Shown here one piece after another: positions 30,577-39,141 of a stretch of 64,000 bases of DNA. How positions within the stretch are numbered: the stretch's first letter is position 1; each line of letters begins with the position of its first letter. The notes below the pieces were generated by a model. It saw only the letters and a program-made list of their open reading frames with translations. It was not told where the DNA came from and did no database searches. Location of the stretch: positions 3,224,001 to 3,288,000 of the forward strand of contig NZ_CP049362.1 in NCBI RefSeq assembly GCF_019343455.1, read 5' to 3'. The translations under genes were made by a program, and so were the position numbers. This stretch comes from Alcaligenes ammonioxydans (GTDB lineage: Bacteria > Pseudomonadota > Gammaproteobacteria > Burkholderiales > Burkholderiaceae_B).

Positions 30577-31215
30577 TAAAACTGATACTTCACTGCCAGC
30601 ATCATATTGCGCGGCTCACCCCAGGTGTAGGTGCTGTACCTGACCGGCGTAACCGGGCCGGCTGACCTCCCCCCACGTTTTGCTTTGCCAACGTGCGCCA
30701 CCGCCCAAGGTCAGTCCCTTCCAGCCGCCCTCGAAATCATAGGTGGTGTAGCGCTTGAACTGATGCTCGGGTGACAAGATGGACACGTTATCGCCGTCCT
30801 GGCGCGAGAGCTTGTAAGCGTAACCCGCATGCATCTGCCGTTGCGACGTCAGTTGACCCGCCAGCTCGAACTCTACCCCATGGGTGCGCACGCCAGGCAC
30901 CGCTCCATACGCGATGCCGCCCGAGGGCGTACGTCCTCTCGTTTCTTTACCGAAGTTGTCCTGCCGCAGCTGAAAATAAGCCAGGCTGGACGTCAGTCGA
31001 CCTTCCATGAATTCGCCTTTGAGCCCAACCTCAGAGTTATCCCCGCGCAAGGGGTCCAGGACACGACCGCTCTCGTCTTGCAGGTCTTGAGGCTGGAAAA
31101 TCGTGGTGTAGCTGGCGTAGACCGAGAAGTTGTCATTAAGGTCATAAACAGCCCCCAAGTAAGGCACCCATACGCCGGTCTCGCACATCTCTTCCTTGCT
31201 GTAATTGGCTTGTAG
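30577..31215 (-). pseudogene. Decayed TonB-dependent siderophore receptor (C-terminal remnant)
   Basis: A minus-strand frame gives a clear receptor barrel segment (VPYLGAVYDLNDNFSVYASYTTIFQPQ in pieces, LKGEFMEGRLTSSLAYFQLRQDNF in pieces, ARWQSKTWGEVSRPG) and then stops early at 30616. One base of frame shift near 30655–30665 continues it in another frame as RYSTYTWGEPRNMMLAVKYQF, the expected C-terminus, ending at about 30577. The stretch between WQSKTW and the terminal strand lacks the usual last-but-one barrel strands (the NVNN-FDK-Y region), so there is both an internal loss and a frameshift. Signal peptide, plug and most of the barrel are absent upstream of 31215. FoxA/FpvA/FhuE-like by sequence. 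Confidence 0.85.
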
Positions 31216-31265
31216 AGGGGAATAAAGACAAAAAAGCGTACAGCGCCAGACAGGACGTCCAATCA

Positions 31266-31293
31266 ACGGGGACGGCACATTAACCGTCCCCGT
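31266..31293. repeat. Perfect inverted repeat beside the receptor remnant
   Basis: ACGGGGACGG and CCGTCCCCGT, 10 bp each, separated by CACATTAA. It lacks a T-run, sits at the broken 5' side of the TonB receptor remnant, and its GGGGACGG core resembles palindromes left by REP/IS200-type elements, but no transposase is nearby. Its role is unknown. Confidence 0.6.
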
Positions 31294-31377
31294 GGGTCCG
31301 CAAACGAGGTAAAGCGAAGCGCGGGCTGGTGGACCATCCTCAGAACCAGCCACACTCAGCGTAGGCTTGCTGCACTC

Positions 31378-31695
31378 TCACATCACAAAGGACGGCAGGG
31401 TCAATACCGCATGGGTAGGTTGACGACGCAAGCCCTCCACATCATCCAGACGGGTTTGAGCACGCCGAGACAGATGCTTGAGCACTTGACTGCGCTCCAC
31501 AGTAGGCAACGTCGCCAGAGCGTTTTCAATGGCGCGCCCGGACAGATCATTGAGCGCATAAGCGTATTCGCGGGCGCCGTGTGTTTGCAGCAGCTCCAGC
31601 AAATAATCCTGACGCTGGCGGGTGGCAGCCTGACGCAGCGCTTCTTGCAAAGCCAGGTTGCAGGGAGCAGAGCGAAACAGCGTGAGACGGAACAT
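31378..31695 (-). CDS. Unknown 105-residue protein
   Basis: Not recognised. The protein is basic, mainly helical in appearance (LALQEALRQAATRQRQDYLLELL, about 14–36, in pieces; IENALATLPTVERSQVLKHLSRRAQ, about 55–79), with no signal peptide or membrane segment. A sequence like GGAGAAT precedes the ATG. It lies between the receptor remnant and the porin in a gene-poor patch, so it may be an accessory gene, and its coding status is likely but not proven. Confidence 0.5.
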   Translation of the reverse strand: MFRLTLFRSAPCNLALQEALRQAATRQRQDYLLELLQTHGAREYAYALNDLSGRAIENALATLPTVERSQVLKHLSRRAQTRLDDVEGLRRQPTHAVLTLPSFVM

Positions 31696-32076
31696 AGCAT
31701 TCTCCTTCAGACCCGGGGTCCAGAAAGAGTGCTCATCTTCTTAGAGAAGCCCGCTTCGTGGTCCGGCGTCCGTTTGATTGGTCATTAAGAAGGCCGCCCT
31801 GGAACAGGGACAAAGCCATGAAGAGGGATCAGGGTCCATTGCGTTGTAAACCTGAGTGGTTAAACAAGAAGATCCGAAGGTTTTCCGAACCGGCACTATT
31901 TTCGCATCGTGCCCCAGGGCTTGTCTGCAAGGCATTGGCCTACGTGGCCTCACCCTTTGGACATCCCTTTTATACTTAGGGATACCTCCTTTTGCCGTTC
32001 GCCTGCAAAGGCTGGCCAGTGTCGTGCCGCGGCCAAACTGCCCATTCCAGCTGGGCGACCGACAAACTGGCGTGGC
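31696..32076. other. Intergenic region, 31.7–32.1 kb
   Basis: About 380 bases with no gene that I can support. The first part is the upstream region of the 105-residue protein. The part from about 31950 on (CCCTTTTATACTTAGGGATACCTCC) is AT-rich and might hold a promoter or decayed sequence. No repeat or RNA gene seen. Confidence 0.4.
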
Positions 32077-33303
32077 TTAAAATTGATGGGTCACACCCAG
32101 AGCGACACGGCTGGTACGCGGTTCACTGACATGGACGGCTGTCTCCATGTCATAGCGCCGCCCTTTGGCCGCAAAGACATAAAGGCTGGTGCGCGGCGAC
32201 AAAGGATGCACATAAGCGACAGACATCACCTGGAGGCGGCCAGCCTGTTCCCCGGTCGCTTCCCACCTCCAGTTCGGGCGCCCCAATGACCACTGCCACT
32301 GAACCTCGCCCTTGCCAAGCGGAATGGCCGAGCCCACGTACCAGGTATCCAGGCGGCCGCCCTGAACAAACTCCGTCGGCCCCAGGCCACCCAGCCCCCT
32401 CTGCTGCCAATACGTCGGGCCTTCATCGCCATTCAAGCCCACAAAACCGTTGCTCTGACGACTCCAGCCTGCCGCCACACGAGCAAATCCGAAGTCATAG
32501 CTGGCCCCCAACTGCAAGGCGGTGGGCCGATTGGATTCGATCCGGCTCAAACTCTCATGACTGGCTGCCAGTAACCAAGGGCCCTGCTCATAACGCAGCG
32601 CCAGGCTGTATAGCTTTGTGCGCGCATCAGCCAAACCAGACAAGCTCTGCTCGCCAACATCGCCGCTGTAGCTCAGTCCGAGCTGCAGGCCCGCCCACTG
32701 TGGGCTACGCCAGCTGAGCTGCTGAGAGACCTGATAAATGTCCGAGGCACGCATCAACGCCCCCATCCCGAAGTCTTTCCAGGAGCCCACTTCAATAGCA
32801 GAGACAAACTCCTGACCGACGGTGTGCTGACGTCCAAACCGCAGTTCACCCCACTGATCGCTCCCCAGCCCCAGCCAGGCCTGGTAGTTGAATAGCCGCG
32901 CCGACTCGTCGCCCCGTCCTGTGGCCAGATCAATGCCACTTTCAAGATTGAAGGTGGCACGCCCCCCCTCCCCCAGAGAGTCCTGGCCCCGAATCCCCCA
33001 CAAGGAGTCTGCCTGTCCGCCACTGAGAACGCCTCGTTGCGAGCCTTGACCGCTCACATGCGTCCAGCCCAAACCGGCATCCACAGTGCCATAGAGCTGC
33101 GCGGAGGTTTCGGCATCACTGTGACCCGGCACCAACACGCCACCAAGCCCGCCCAAGGCCACGCACACCACCCAATAAGTACTGCGCAAACGCAAAGGCC
33201 GGGCGTGGCAGACCCCATGACCCTGGCCACGGTGCCTCAGGTGTCTTGAAGCCGGTTCTGCAAACAGACTGGGGTCAGGGTAAAAAGACTCGGTCGGGTT
33301 CAT
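32077..33303 (-). CDS. Gram-negative trimeric-type porin
   Basis: A 408-residue outer membrane porin of the betaproteobacterial general-porin family. After the secretion signal the mature part begins AETSAQLYGTVDAGLGW, the classic YG--D opening. It continues with SLWGIRGQDSLGEGGRATFNLESG (about 98–121, in pieces), LGSDQWGELRFGRQ, and ends in the aromatic strand RVALGVTHQF. The N-terminus is odd: about 40 polar residues precede the hydrophobic signal core (about 43–60). I see no better internal start, so translation may begin further in at a non-ATG codon. It lies upstream of the decayed patch, facing away from thiG. Confidence 0.88.
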   Translation of the reverse strand: MNPTESFYPDPSLFAEPASRHLRHRGQGHGVCHARPLRLRSTYWVVCVALGGLGGVLVPGHSDAETSAQLYGTVDAGLGWTHVSGQGSQRGVLSGGQADSLWGIRGQDSLGEGGRATFNLESGIDLATGRGDESARLFNYQAWLGLGSDQWGELRFGRQHTVGQEFVSAIEVGSWKDFGMGALMRASDIYQVSQQLSWRSPQWAGLQLGLSYSGDVGEQSLSGLADARTKLYSLALRYEQGPWLLAASHESLSRIESNRPTALQLGASYDFGFARVAAGWSRQSNGFVGLNGDEGPTYWQQRGLGGLGPTEFVQGGRLDTWYVGSAIPLGKGEVQWQWSLGRPNWRWEATGEQAGRLQVMSVAYVHPLSPRTSLYVFAAKGRRYDMETAVHVSEPRTSRVALGVTHQF

Positions 33304-33863
33304 GCGCACCTCTCGCTCGTGATACAAGGACAGCCATCCAGCCCGGCTTGGACACGAGCTGCTTTCTTGTCATCGTAAAAAACAAAAACCGCTATTTATC
33401 ATCTCAGACGTGCCCAGCCCGACCCTCTGTCCGATCCCTTGATTGCGCCTTAGGACGGCTACAAACGGGAAAACGCCCACCAACTCCATCCCCCGCAGAC
33501 TCTGACCCGGCGCTGGAACCGACCGGTGTGGGCAGACCCACCCTGCTTGGCAGGCCCGTGCATCAGGAGCAACAGGATTTTCGCATCGCGGCCCTGACAG
33601 AGCCAGTGGGCATTAGGCCTGTCTGCATAGACTTGAACATAAGGCGACTATGCCAAGGTATAGCGTTGCCCGGTCGACAGCCCAATGTGGCCAGCACATC
33701 GGGTCATGCTTTGGCCCGAGCCGCCTCCCTGCCCCGCACCGGCAAGGCCGCCTAAGGGTTTTCCTGCGGGCCCCGCCCAAATGGATTATTCTTGCAATGT
33801 TTGCCCAGCAAAAAACCAATTCTTGATCCGTCCACAGGCACGGATGCGCAACAAAGCACCACC
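33304..33863. other. Intergenic region between porin and thiG
   Basis: About 560 bases with no gene I can support. It holds the divergent promoters for the porin (minus) and thiG (plus). A TPP riboswitch consensus was looked for and not found, and no ThiS-type small protein ending in Gly-Gly is encoded here. Confidence 0.5.
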
Positions 33864-34670
33864 ATGACCCAAACAGTGAACAACGATCCTTTTATCCTGG
33901 CCGGAACCCACTACCAATCCCGGTTATTGGTAGGCACCGGTAAATACAAAGATTTTGATGAGACGCGTCAGGCGATTGAAGCGAGCGGCGCTGAGATTGT
34001 GACTGTGGCTATTCGCCGCACCAATATCGGCCAGAATGCCAACGAGCCAAACTTGCTCGATTACCTGCCGCCTTCCAAATACACGCTGCTGCCCAACACC
34101 GCCGGCTGCTACACGGCCGAGGATGCCGTGCGCACCCTGCGCCTGGCGCGTGAACTGCTGGACGGCCACAAGCTGGTCAAGCTGGAAGTGCTGGGCGACT
34201 CCGGCAATCTGTTTCCCAATATGCCTGAAACCCTGAAAGCCGCCAAAACCTTGGTGGATGAAGGCTTTGACGTCATGGTGTACTGTGCCGACGATCCTAT
34301 CCAGGCACGGATGCTGGAAGACATCGGCTGTGTCGCCATCATGCCTCTGGCCTCCCTGATTGGTTCGGGGATGGGCATTATTAACCCCTGGAACCTGCGC
34401 CTGATCATCGATCAAAGCAAGGTGCCGGTATTGGTGGATGCTGGCGTGGGCACCGCTTCGGACGCCGCCATTGCCATGGAACTGGGCTGTGATGGCGTCT
34501 TGATGAATACCGCTATCGCTGGCGCCCGGCAGCCTGTCCTGATGGCCAGCGCCATGAACCTGGCGGTACAAGCCGGTCGCCAGGCTTATCTGGCGGGCCG
34601 CGTGCCGCGCAAATACTACGATGCCGACCCCAGCTCCCCAACCGAAGGGCTGATTCACTCCCGTACCTGA
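33864..34670 (+). CDS. thiG: Thiazole synthase ThiG
   Basis: A 268-residue TIM-barrel enzyme forming the thiazole phosphate of thiamine from deoxyxylulose phosphate, a glycine-derived imine and ThiS-thiocarboxylate. The N-terminus carries [22 protein letters not shown] in pieces (about 9–30); [13 protein letters not shown] (about 47–59) gives the active-site region (Lys-less strand followed by the R-R motif), and [30 protein letters not shown] (in pieces, about 190–220) the phosphate-binding end. The start at ATG 33864 is preferred over the upstream 24-residue extension, which has no conserved content. thiS is not adjacent. It precedes thiD by 7 bases. Confidence 0.95.
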   Translation: MTQTVNNDPFILAGTHYQSRLLVGTGKYKDFDETRQAIEASGAEIVTVAIRRTNIGQNANEPNLLDYLPPSKYTLLPNTAGCYTAEDAVRTLRLARELLDGHKLVKLEVLGDSGNLFPNMPETLKAAKTLVDEGFDVMVYCADDPIQARMLEDIGCVAIMPLASLIGSGMGIINPWNLRLIIDQSKVPVLVDAGVGTASDAAIAMELGCDGVLMNTAIAGARQPVLMASAMNLAVQAGRQAYLAGRVPRKYYDADPSSPTEGLIHSRT

Positions 34671-34677
34671 ACGAGAC

Positions 34678-35496
34678 ATGATTCCCAATACGCTGACCAT
34701 TGCCGGAGTTGACCCCTCCGGCGGCGCCGGTATTCTGGCTGACGTGAAAGCCATGAGCGCCCTGGGCGCTTATGCCACCGCTGTCATTGCCGCGTTGACG
34801 GCACAAAACACCCAAGGGGTAAGCGGCATCAGTCCGGTTCCCGCCGAATTTGTACGCCAGCAGATCACCACTCTGTTTGCCGACGTACGCATTGATGGCG
34901 TCAAGATCGGCATGTTGGGCCAGGAGGCCGTCACCACGGTGGTGGCCGAATGCATGGCTCAATTCAAACCCAAGCATCTGGTCCTGGACCCGGTCATGAT
35001 CGCCAAGAGTGGCGATCATCTGCTGGAAAAATCCGCCGTGCATGCCTTGCGTGAACAATTGGTACCCCAGTGCACCATGATCACGCCCAACCTGCCCGAG
35101 GCCGGTGTATTGCTGAACGCCCGGCCGGTAGAGACCGTCAAGGAAATGCGCCAGGCAGCCGAGCGTCTGCGCCGTCTGATGAACCACAGCGATGAACGCT
35201 GGGTTTTCCTGAAAGGCGGCCATCTGCCCGGCTCAGAATGCATCGATTTGCTGCATGATGGCGACAAAATGATAGAAATGCCGGCCCGGCGTATTGATAC
35301 TGCCAATACCCACGGCACCGGTTGCACCCTGTCGGCAGCGCTGGCAGCCCTGCTGCCCCAATACGACCGTGTGCCTGATGCCGCTCTGGCGGCCAAAAAG
35401 TACCTGTACGAAGCCATCGCCCGTTCGGGTGAGCTGACGGTGGGCAGCGGCCACGGCCCGGTACACCATTTCCATAAACTGTGGCCATCGTCCTGA
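34678..35496 (+). CDS. thiD: HMP/HMP-phosphate kinase ThiD
   Basis: A 272-residue ribokinase-fold enzyme phosphorylating hydroxymethylpyrimidine and its monophosphate in thiamine synthesis. The N-terminal motif LTIAGVDPSGGAGILADVKAM (about 5–25, in pieces), KIGMLGQ (about 77–83), LDPVMIAKSG (about 102–111), ITPNLPEAGVL (about 138–148) and the anion-hole motif NTHGTGCTLSAALAA (about 210–224) with the catalytic Asp/Cys area are all present. It follows thiG by 7 bases. Confidence 0.95.
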   Translation: MIPNTLTIAGVDPSGGAGILADVKAMSALGAYATAVIAALTAQNTQGVSGISPVPAEFVRQQITTLFADVRIDGVKIGMLGQEAVTTVVAECMAQFKPKHLVLDPVMIAKSGDHLLEKSAVHALREQLVPQCTMITPNLPEAGVLLNARPVETVKEMRQAAERLRRLMNHSDERWVFLKGGHLPGSECIDLLHDGDKMIEMPARRIDTANTHGTGCTLSAALAALLPQYDRVPDAALAAKKYLYEAIARSGELTVGSGHGPVHHFHKLWPSS

Positions 35497-35536
35497 TACG
35501 TGCCGTTTGATCGGGCCGCTTGATGGCCCCTGTCTT

Positions 35537-36232
35537 ATGTCTACACTTGGAATTATTGTCGCCATGCGCGAGGAGCTGGAGATTGTGCTGGAGCGCCTGC
35601 AAGCGCCACAGACCATCCAGCGCGCTGGCATGAGCTTTCATCGCGGCAGCTATCTGGGCAAGCCCGTCGTCGCCGTGGTCTGCGGCGTGGGCAAAGTCAA
35701 TGCCGCGGCATGCACCCAGATGCTGATCTCGGAGTTTTCCGTAGGCAGCATCATCAATATCGGAATCGCCGGCGCCGTTGAACCCAACATCCGGCCTGGC
35801 GATATTGTGATTGCCGATACCCTGGTCCAGCACGATGTGGAGCTCAAAGCCCTGGGGCTGGCGCCCGGACAGGTCTTTCGCCTGGATACCTTTGATTTTC
35901 CCGCGGACCCGGCCCTGCTGGCGATAGCCCAAACCGCAGCCCAGCAAATCGAAGGGCATCGGGTTCATACTGGCCGAATTGTTACCGGCGACCAATTTAT
36001 TGCATGTAACGATAAAATACAGTGGTTGAGCACCACCTTTGACGCTATCGCCTGTGAAATGGAAAGTGGCGCCATTGCCCAGGTGTGCTATCTGAATACC
36101 GTGCCTTTTGTCTGCATACGCAGTATTTCGGACAATGCCAACAACGAAGCACACATGGATTTTGATACCTTTTTGCCCATTGCCGTCAGTAACGCCAGCA
36201 CTTTGCTGCATGCGATGGTGCCGTCCTGCTAA
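35537..36232 (+). CDS. mtnN: 5'-methylthioadenosine/S-adenosylhomocysteine nucleosidase
   Basis: A 231-residue purine-nucleosidase-fold enzyme cleaving MTA and SAH, products of SAM use. The conserved opening GIIVAMREELE (about 5–15) carries the catalytic Glu (E12-equivalent), followed by NIGIAGAV (about 75–82), GDIVIAD (about 89–95), VTGDQFIA (about 153–160), CEMESGAIAQVC (about 172–183) and the catalytic Asp in RSISDNAN (about 195–202). Length is normal. The start at 35537 is preferred over a ten-residue longer frame. It lies 40 bases after thiD, and its link to metH and thiamine genes is only metabolic. Confidence 0.9.
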   Translation: MSTLGIIVAMREELEIVLERLQAPQTIQRAGMSFHRGSYLGKPVVAVVCGVGKVNAAACTQMLISEFSVGSIINIGIAGAVEPNIRPGDIVIADTLVQHDVELKALGLAPGQVFRLDTFDFPADPALLAIAQTAAQQIEGHRVHTGRIVTGDQFIACNDKIQWLSTTFDAIACEMESGAIAQVCYLNTVPFVCIRSISDNANNEAHMDFDTFLPIAVSNASTLLHAMVPSC

Positions 36233-36306
36233 GCCCAAGCGCGCATCTTTATCCATGCGCTGGCTTATAATCGGCTCTTTGCCAAGCCTTTAGTTTTCTG
36301 GAAGCT

Positions 36307-36987
36307 ATGAACCATATTGCGCTGTCTGAACTCGAACGTGCCCGTTACTACATGGTGGAGCAGCAAATCCGTCCCTGGAACGTATCCGACGAAAACGTGC
36401 TGCAAGCGTTGGTCGCGGTCCAGCGTGAACGCTTTGTGCCCCCGTCTTTGCGCTCGTCGGCTTTTTCGGACACCGAGCTGCCACTGATCATCAATGCCGT
36501 GGACACGCACGAGACCATGCTCTCGCCCAAAGTGGAAGCCCGCCTGACGCAGGAACTGCTCTTGCAGCCCAGCGACGGCGTACTGGAAATCGGTACTGGC
36601 TCGGGCTACCAGGCGGCGTTGCTCGCCCACCTGTCGCAGCAAGTGACCTCTATCGAGATCGACAGCAAGCTGGCCGCGTTCGCTCAGGAGAACCTGCAGC
36701 GTAACAATGTACGCAACGTCAAGGTGGAAGTGGGCGACGCCCATGCTGGCTGGGGTACGACCGAATACGACGCCATTCTGGTCACTGGCTCAGTCCCTGT
36801 CATTCCTGACGCCCTGAAATATCAACTCTGTATCGGCGGGCGCCTGGTAGTGGTAGTCGGTCAGAATCCGGTCATGACGGCAGTGCGCATCACTCGCACC
36901 AGCGCAGCCAGCTTTGAGACGACGCCCTTGTTTGATACCTGGATCAAACCGTTACGCGGCACCGCGGTTTCGCAGTTTCGCTTTTAA
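36307..36987 (+). CDS. Protein-L-isoaspartate O-methyltransferase-like protein
   Basis: A 226-residue class I SAM methyltransferase of the Pcm/PIMT family. The N-terminal helix MVEQQIRPWNVSDENVLQAL (about 16–35) and the motif RERFVPP (about 41–47) match the PCMT family, as do LLQPSDGVLEIGTGSGYQAALLA (about 82–104, in pieces; SAM motif I EIGTGSGYQ) and LCIGGRLVVVVG (about 175–186). The typical Pcm motif PYD--L-P and the GTIPYD-style residues are replaced here by FSDTELPLI, and the R-----LP hallmark is not obvious, so repair activity is uncertain. Neighbours: mtnN (upstream) and a TolC-family gene 6 bases downstream. Confidence 0.85.
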   Translation: MNHIALSELERARYYMVEQQIRPWNVSDENVLQALVAVQRERFVPPSLRSSAFSDTELPLIINAVDTHETMLSPKVEARLTQELLLQPSDGVLEIGTGSGYQAALLAHLSQQVTSIEIDSKLAAFAQENLQRNNVRNVKVEVGDAHAGWGTTEYDAILVTGSVPVIPDALKYQLCIGGRLVVVVGQNPVMTAVRITRTSAASFETTPLFDTWIKPLRGTAVSQFRF

Positions 36988-36993
36988 GCACGC

Positions 36994-38325
36994 ATGCGGT
37001 GCATGATTTCCGTGCGACTGGCGCTGTGCTCGCTGCTTGCCTTGAGCAGCACCGCCCAGGCGCAGGATCTGTTGCAGGCCTGGAATCAGGCCTTGGCTCG
37101 TGAACCCCAATTTGGCGCCGCCCAAGCGCTCCGTCAGGCGGATCAGGAACTCGTTCCGCAAAGCCGGGCGCAATTATTGCCACACATCAGTACGATTGGT
37201 ACGGCCGAGCTCCAGGAGCGCCGTCAGACCGGCCAGCTATCCAATCAACAAGCCAGCAATCGGGCCGCCTGGACGCTGACGCTGAGCCAGCCCATCTACA
37301 ACCGCAATGCCTGGGCACGCTACGAACGTGCTCAGTTACTGGCGCAAGGAGCCGATATTCAGCTTAGCCTGGAGCGGCAGGACTTGATGTTGCGCGTCAG
37401 CCAGCATTATTTTGATGTGCTGGCCGCGCAAGACACGCTCTCTACCCTGACCGCCCAGCAGGCTGCTATTGAGGAGCAGTTACGCGCGGCCGAGCAGAAC
37501 TTTGAGCTGGGCGGCACCACCATTACCGACGCCTACGAAGCCAAATCACGGCTGGACCTGACCCGTGCCAACGTCATTCAGGCGGAAAATGCCTTGCAGG
37601 TAGCGCGAGACAAACTGGCAGCACTGACGCTGGAACGCGCTGAAACACTGGCTCGCCTGCGTGACCCCCTGGTCTTGCCTGCTCCCCAGCCCGCAAATCT
37701 TCAGGACTGGCTCGATCAGTCCCGTCAATCTGGCCTGAGCGTTGCCTTGGCGGAGATCAAGGCGCGAGCAGCTGAAGAGCAATTGAAAAGCATCCAGGCA
37801 CTGCATGAGCCTACCCTGGCACTGAAAGCCCAGACAGGTAGTGGCAGTGACCAAACCCTGTTCGGCCAAACCGGCGGTGGCCCCCGCTCCTTAAACAGCG
37901 CGCTGGGTCTGGAACTGAGCATTCCCATTTTCCGGGGGGGTGAGACCCGCTCTCAAGTTCGTGAGCAAAGCTCGCGGCTGCAGCAGGCCCGCTACGACTA
38001 CCAATTCGCCATTCAGCAGTCTCTTCAGCAGACACGCCAGTACTTCTCGGGTGTCACCACTGGTCTGGTGCGGGTAAAAGCACTGGAAACGGCCACCCAA
38101 TCCAGCCAAGATGCACTGGAGGCCAACAAGCTGGCATACGAGGTCGGTGTGCGCGTCAATATCGACGTACTCAATGCTCAGCAGCAGCTTTATGAAGCCC
38201 GACGCAGTCTGGCACAAGCCCGCTACGAGGTCCTGATGAACAGTCTGCGTCTGAAAGCCGCCAGTGGCACCTTGAACGAAAACGACCTGCGTGCTGTCAA
38301 CGATCTGCTTGAACCGGCATCCTGA
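36994..38325 (+). CDS. tolC: TolC-family type I secretion outer membrane protein
   Basis: A 443-residue outer membrane channel. A signal peptide of about 24 residues (cleavage after AQA) is followed by AWNQALAREPQFGAAQALRQAD, the opening of TolC, and two repeats of long alpha-helical coiled segments (about 30–220 and 230–420) with the hallmark LNAQQQLYEARRSLAQARYEVLMNSLRLKAASG (in pieces) near the C-terminus. It is distinct from the NodT-type lipoprotein at 7–8.5 kb, because it has no lipobox. ATG 36994 is used; ATG at 37003 is also possible. It follows the Pcm-like gene by 6 bases, an arrangement seen in betaproteobacteria. Confidence 0.92.
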   Translation: MRCMISVRLALCSLLALSSTAQAQDLLQAWNQALAREPQFGAAQALRQADQELVPQSRAQLLPHISTIGTAELQERRQTGQLSNQQASNRAAWTLTLSQPIYNRNAWARYERAQLLAQGADIQLSLERQDLMLRVSQHYFDVLAAQDTLSTLTAQQAAIEEQLRAAEQNFELGGTTITDAYEAKSRLDLTRANVIQAENALQVARDKLAALTLERAETLARLRDPLVLPAPQPANLQDWLDQSRQSGLSVALAEIKARAAEEQLKSIQALHEPTLALKAQTGSGSDQTLFGQTGGGPRSLNSALGLELSIPIFRGGETRSQVREQSSRLQQARYDYQFAIQQSLQQTRQYFSGVTTGLVRVKALETATQSSQDALEANKLAYEVGVRVNIDVLNAQQQLYEARRSLAQARYEVLMNSLRLKAASGTLNENDLRAVNDLLEPAS

Positions 38326-38604
38326 AGCCTGCGCTGGCAAGAGACACGAACCAGGCACCGCAATCTGGCCCTAGAAGCAAGACCTCTCCAGCCAGACTCG
38401 AGAACTCATACATACGCTCAATATCTGCCTCCGAGACACATACGCCCAGCCCACCAGATCAAGCACGAGGGCCGCATCACATCTTGCTCAGCCACTGATA
38501 AACGCAGGAGCAGTCCTGTCTGGCTTGGGCCCAATACTCCGGCATCTATCAAACACTAAACCATCCTGGGCATCAGCAGACCCTCGAGCTCCCTGCTTGC
38601 AAGC
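38326..38604. other. Intergenic region between tolC and hldC
   Basis: About 280 bases between convergent genes without a supported gene. No intrinsic terminator is evident right after tolC; the strong hairpin near 38605 belongs to the opposite strand. Confidence 0.4.
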
Positions 38605-38632
38605 AAAAAAAATCCCAGACCAAGCCGGGATT
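38605..38632 (-). terminator. Intrinsic terminator of hldC
   Basis: On the minus strand AATCCCGGCTTGGTCTGGGATT followed by a run of T. The outer AATCCC/GGGATT stem and the T-tract are clear; it lies 25 bases past the hldC stop. Confidence 0.8.
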
Positions 38633-38657
38633 AAACACATCCATTTGTATTTCGCTT

Positions 38658-39140
38658 TCAGTCGCGCAGCTTCTTGACCAGTGCTGTCGTGGAACGCTGA
38701 AACTCAAAGGGAATGGCGACGGCATCGCCTCCCCAGCTACGCACCAGTGCCGTTTCGGGCAAGGCTTCCATATCATAGTCACCGCCCTTGACGATCAAGT
38801 CTGGGCGCAGGGCGGCAATCAAGGCTTCCGGGGTGTCCTCATCGAACAGGACCACGGCATCCACGCAAGCCAAGGCAGCCAACAAGGCGGCGCGATCCTG
38901 TTCGGAATTGATGGGGCGCTCCGGGCCTTTGTTCAAACGGCGTACCGACGCATCGGTATTCACCCCTACGATCAGTGATGCACCCAGCTGCGCGGCCTCA
39001 TCCAGGTAGCTGACATGCCCGCGATGCAAGATATCAAACACACCATTGGTAAAGACCAGCGGACGTGCCAGGCGACCCTGCTCCACAGCCTCACGCAACG
39101 CCTGCAGTTCCAGCACCTTGGCCTCGAAACGCGCACTCAT
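38658..39140 (-). CDS. hldC: D-glycero-beta-D-manno-heptose 1-phosphate adenylyltransferase
   Basis: A 160-residue cytidylyltransferase-like enzyme (RfaE domain II) that activates heptose 1-phosphate with ATP for lipopolysaccharide core synthesis. The nucleotide-binding motif is FTNGVFDILHRGH (30–42, HxGH at H39–H42), followed by LIVGVNTDASVRRLNKGPERPIN (in pieces, about 57–79) and the C-terminal substrate end VKGGDY (about 122–127). It is a stand-alone domain, not the HldE fusion of E. coli. The start ATG at 39140 lies next to the end of the ferritin-like gene (stop at 39142), so the two are probably cotranscribed. Confidence 0.93.
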   Translation of the reverse strand: MSARFEAKVLELQALREAVEQGRLARPLVFTNGVFDILHRGHVSYLDEAAQLGASLIVGVNTDASVRRLNKGPERPINSEQDRAALLAALACVDAVVLFDEDTPEALIAALRPDLIVKGGDYDMEALPETALVRSWGGDAVAIPFEFQRSTTALVKKLRD

Positions 39141-39141
39141 A

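Noticed and set aside
31266..31293. Inverted repeat as a simple terminator
   Set aside because: No T-run on either strand and no intact gene ends there; kept only as a repeat of unknown role.
33246..33755. 169-codon frame on the plus strand between the porin and thiG
   Set aside because: Overlaps the porin's start and its composition is Pro/Thr-rich without motif; not believed to be a gene.
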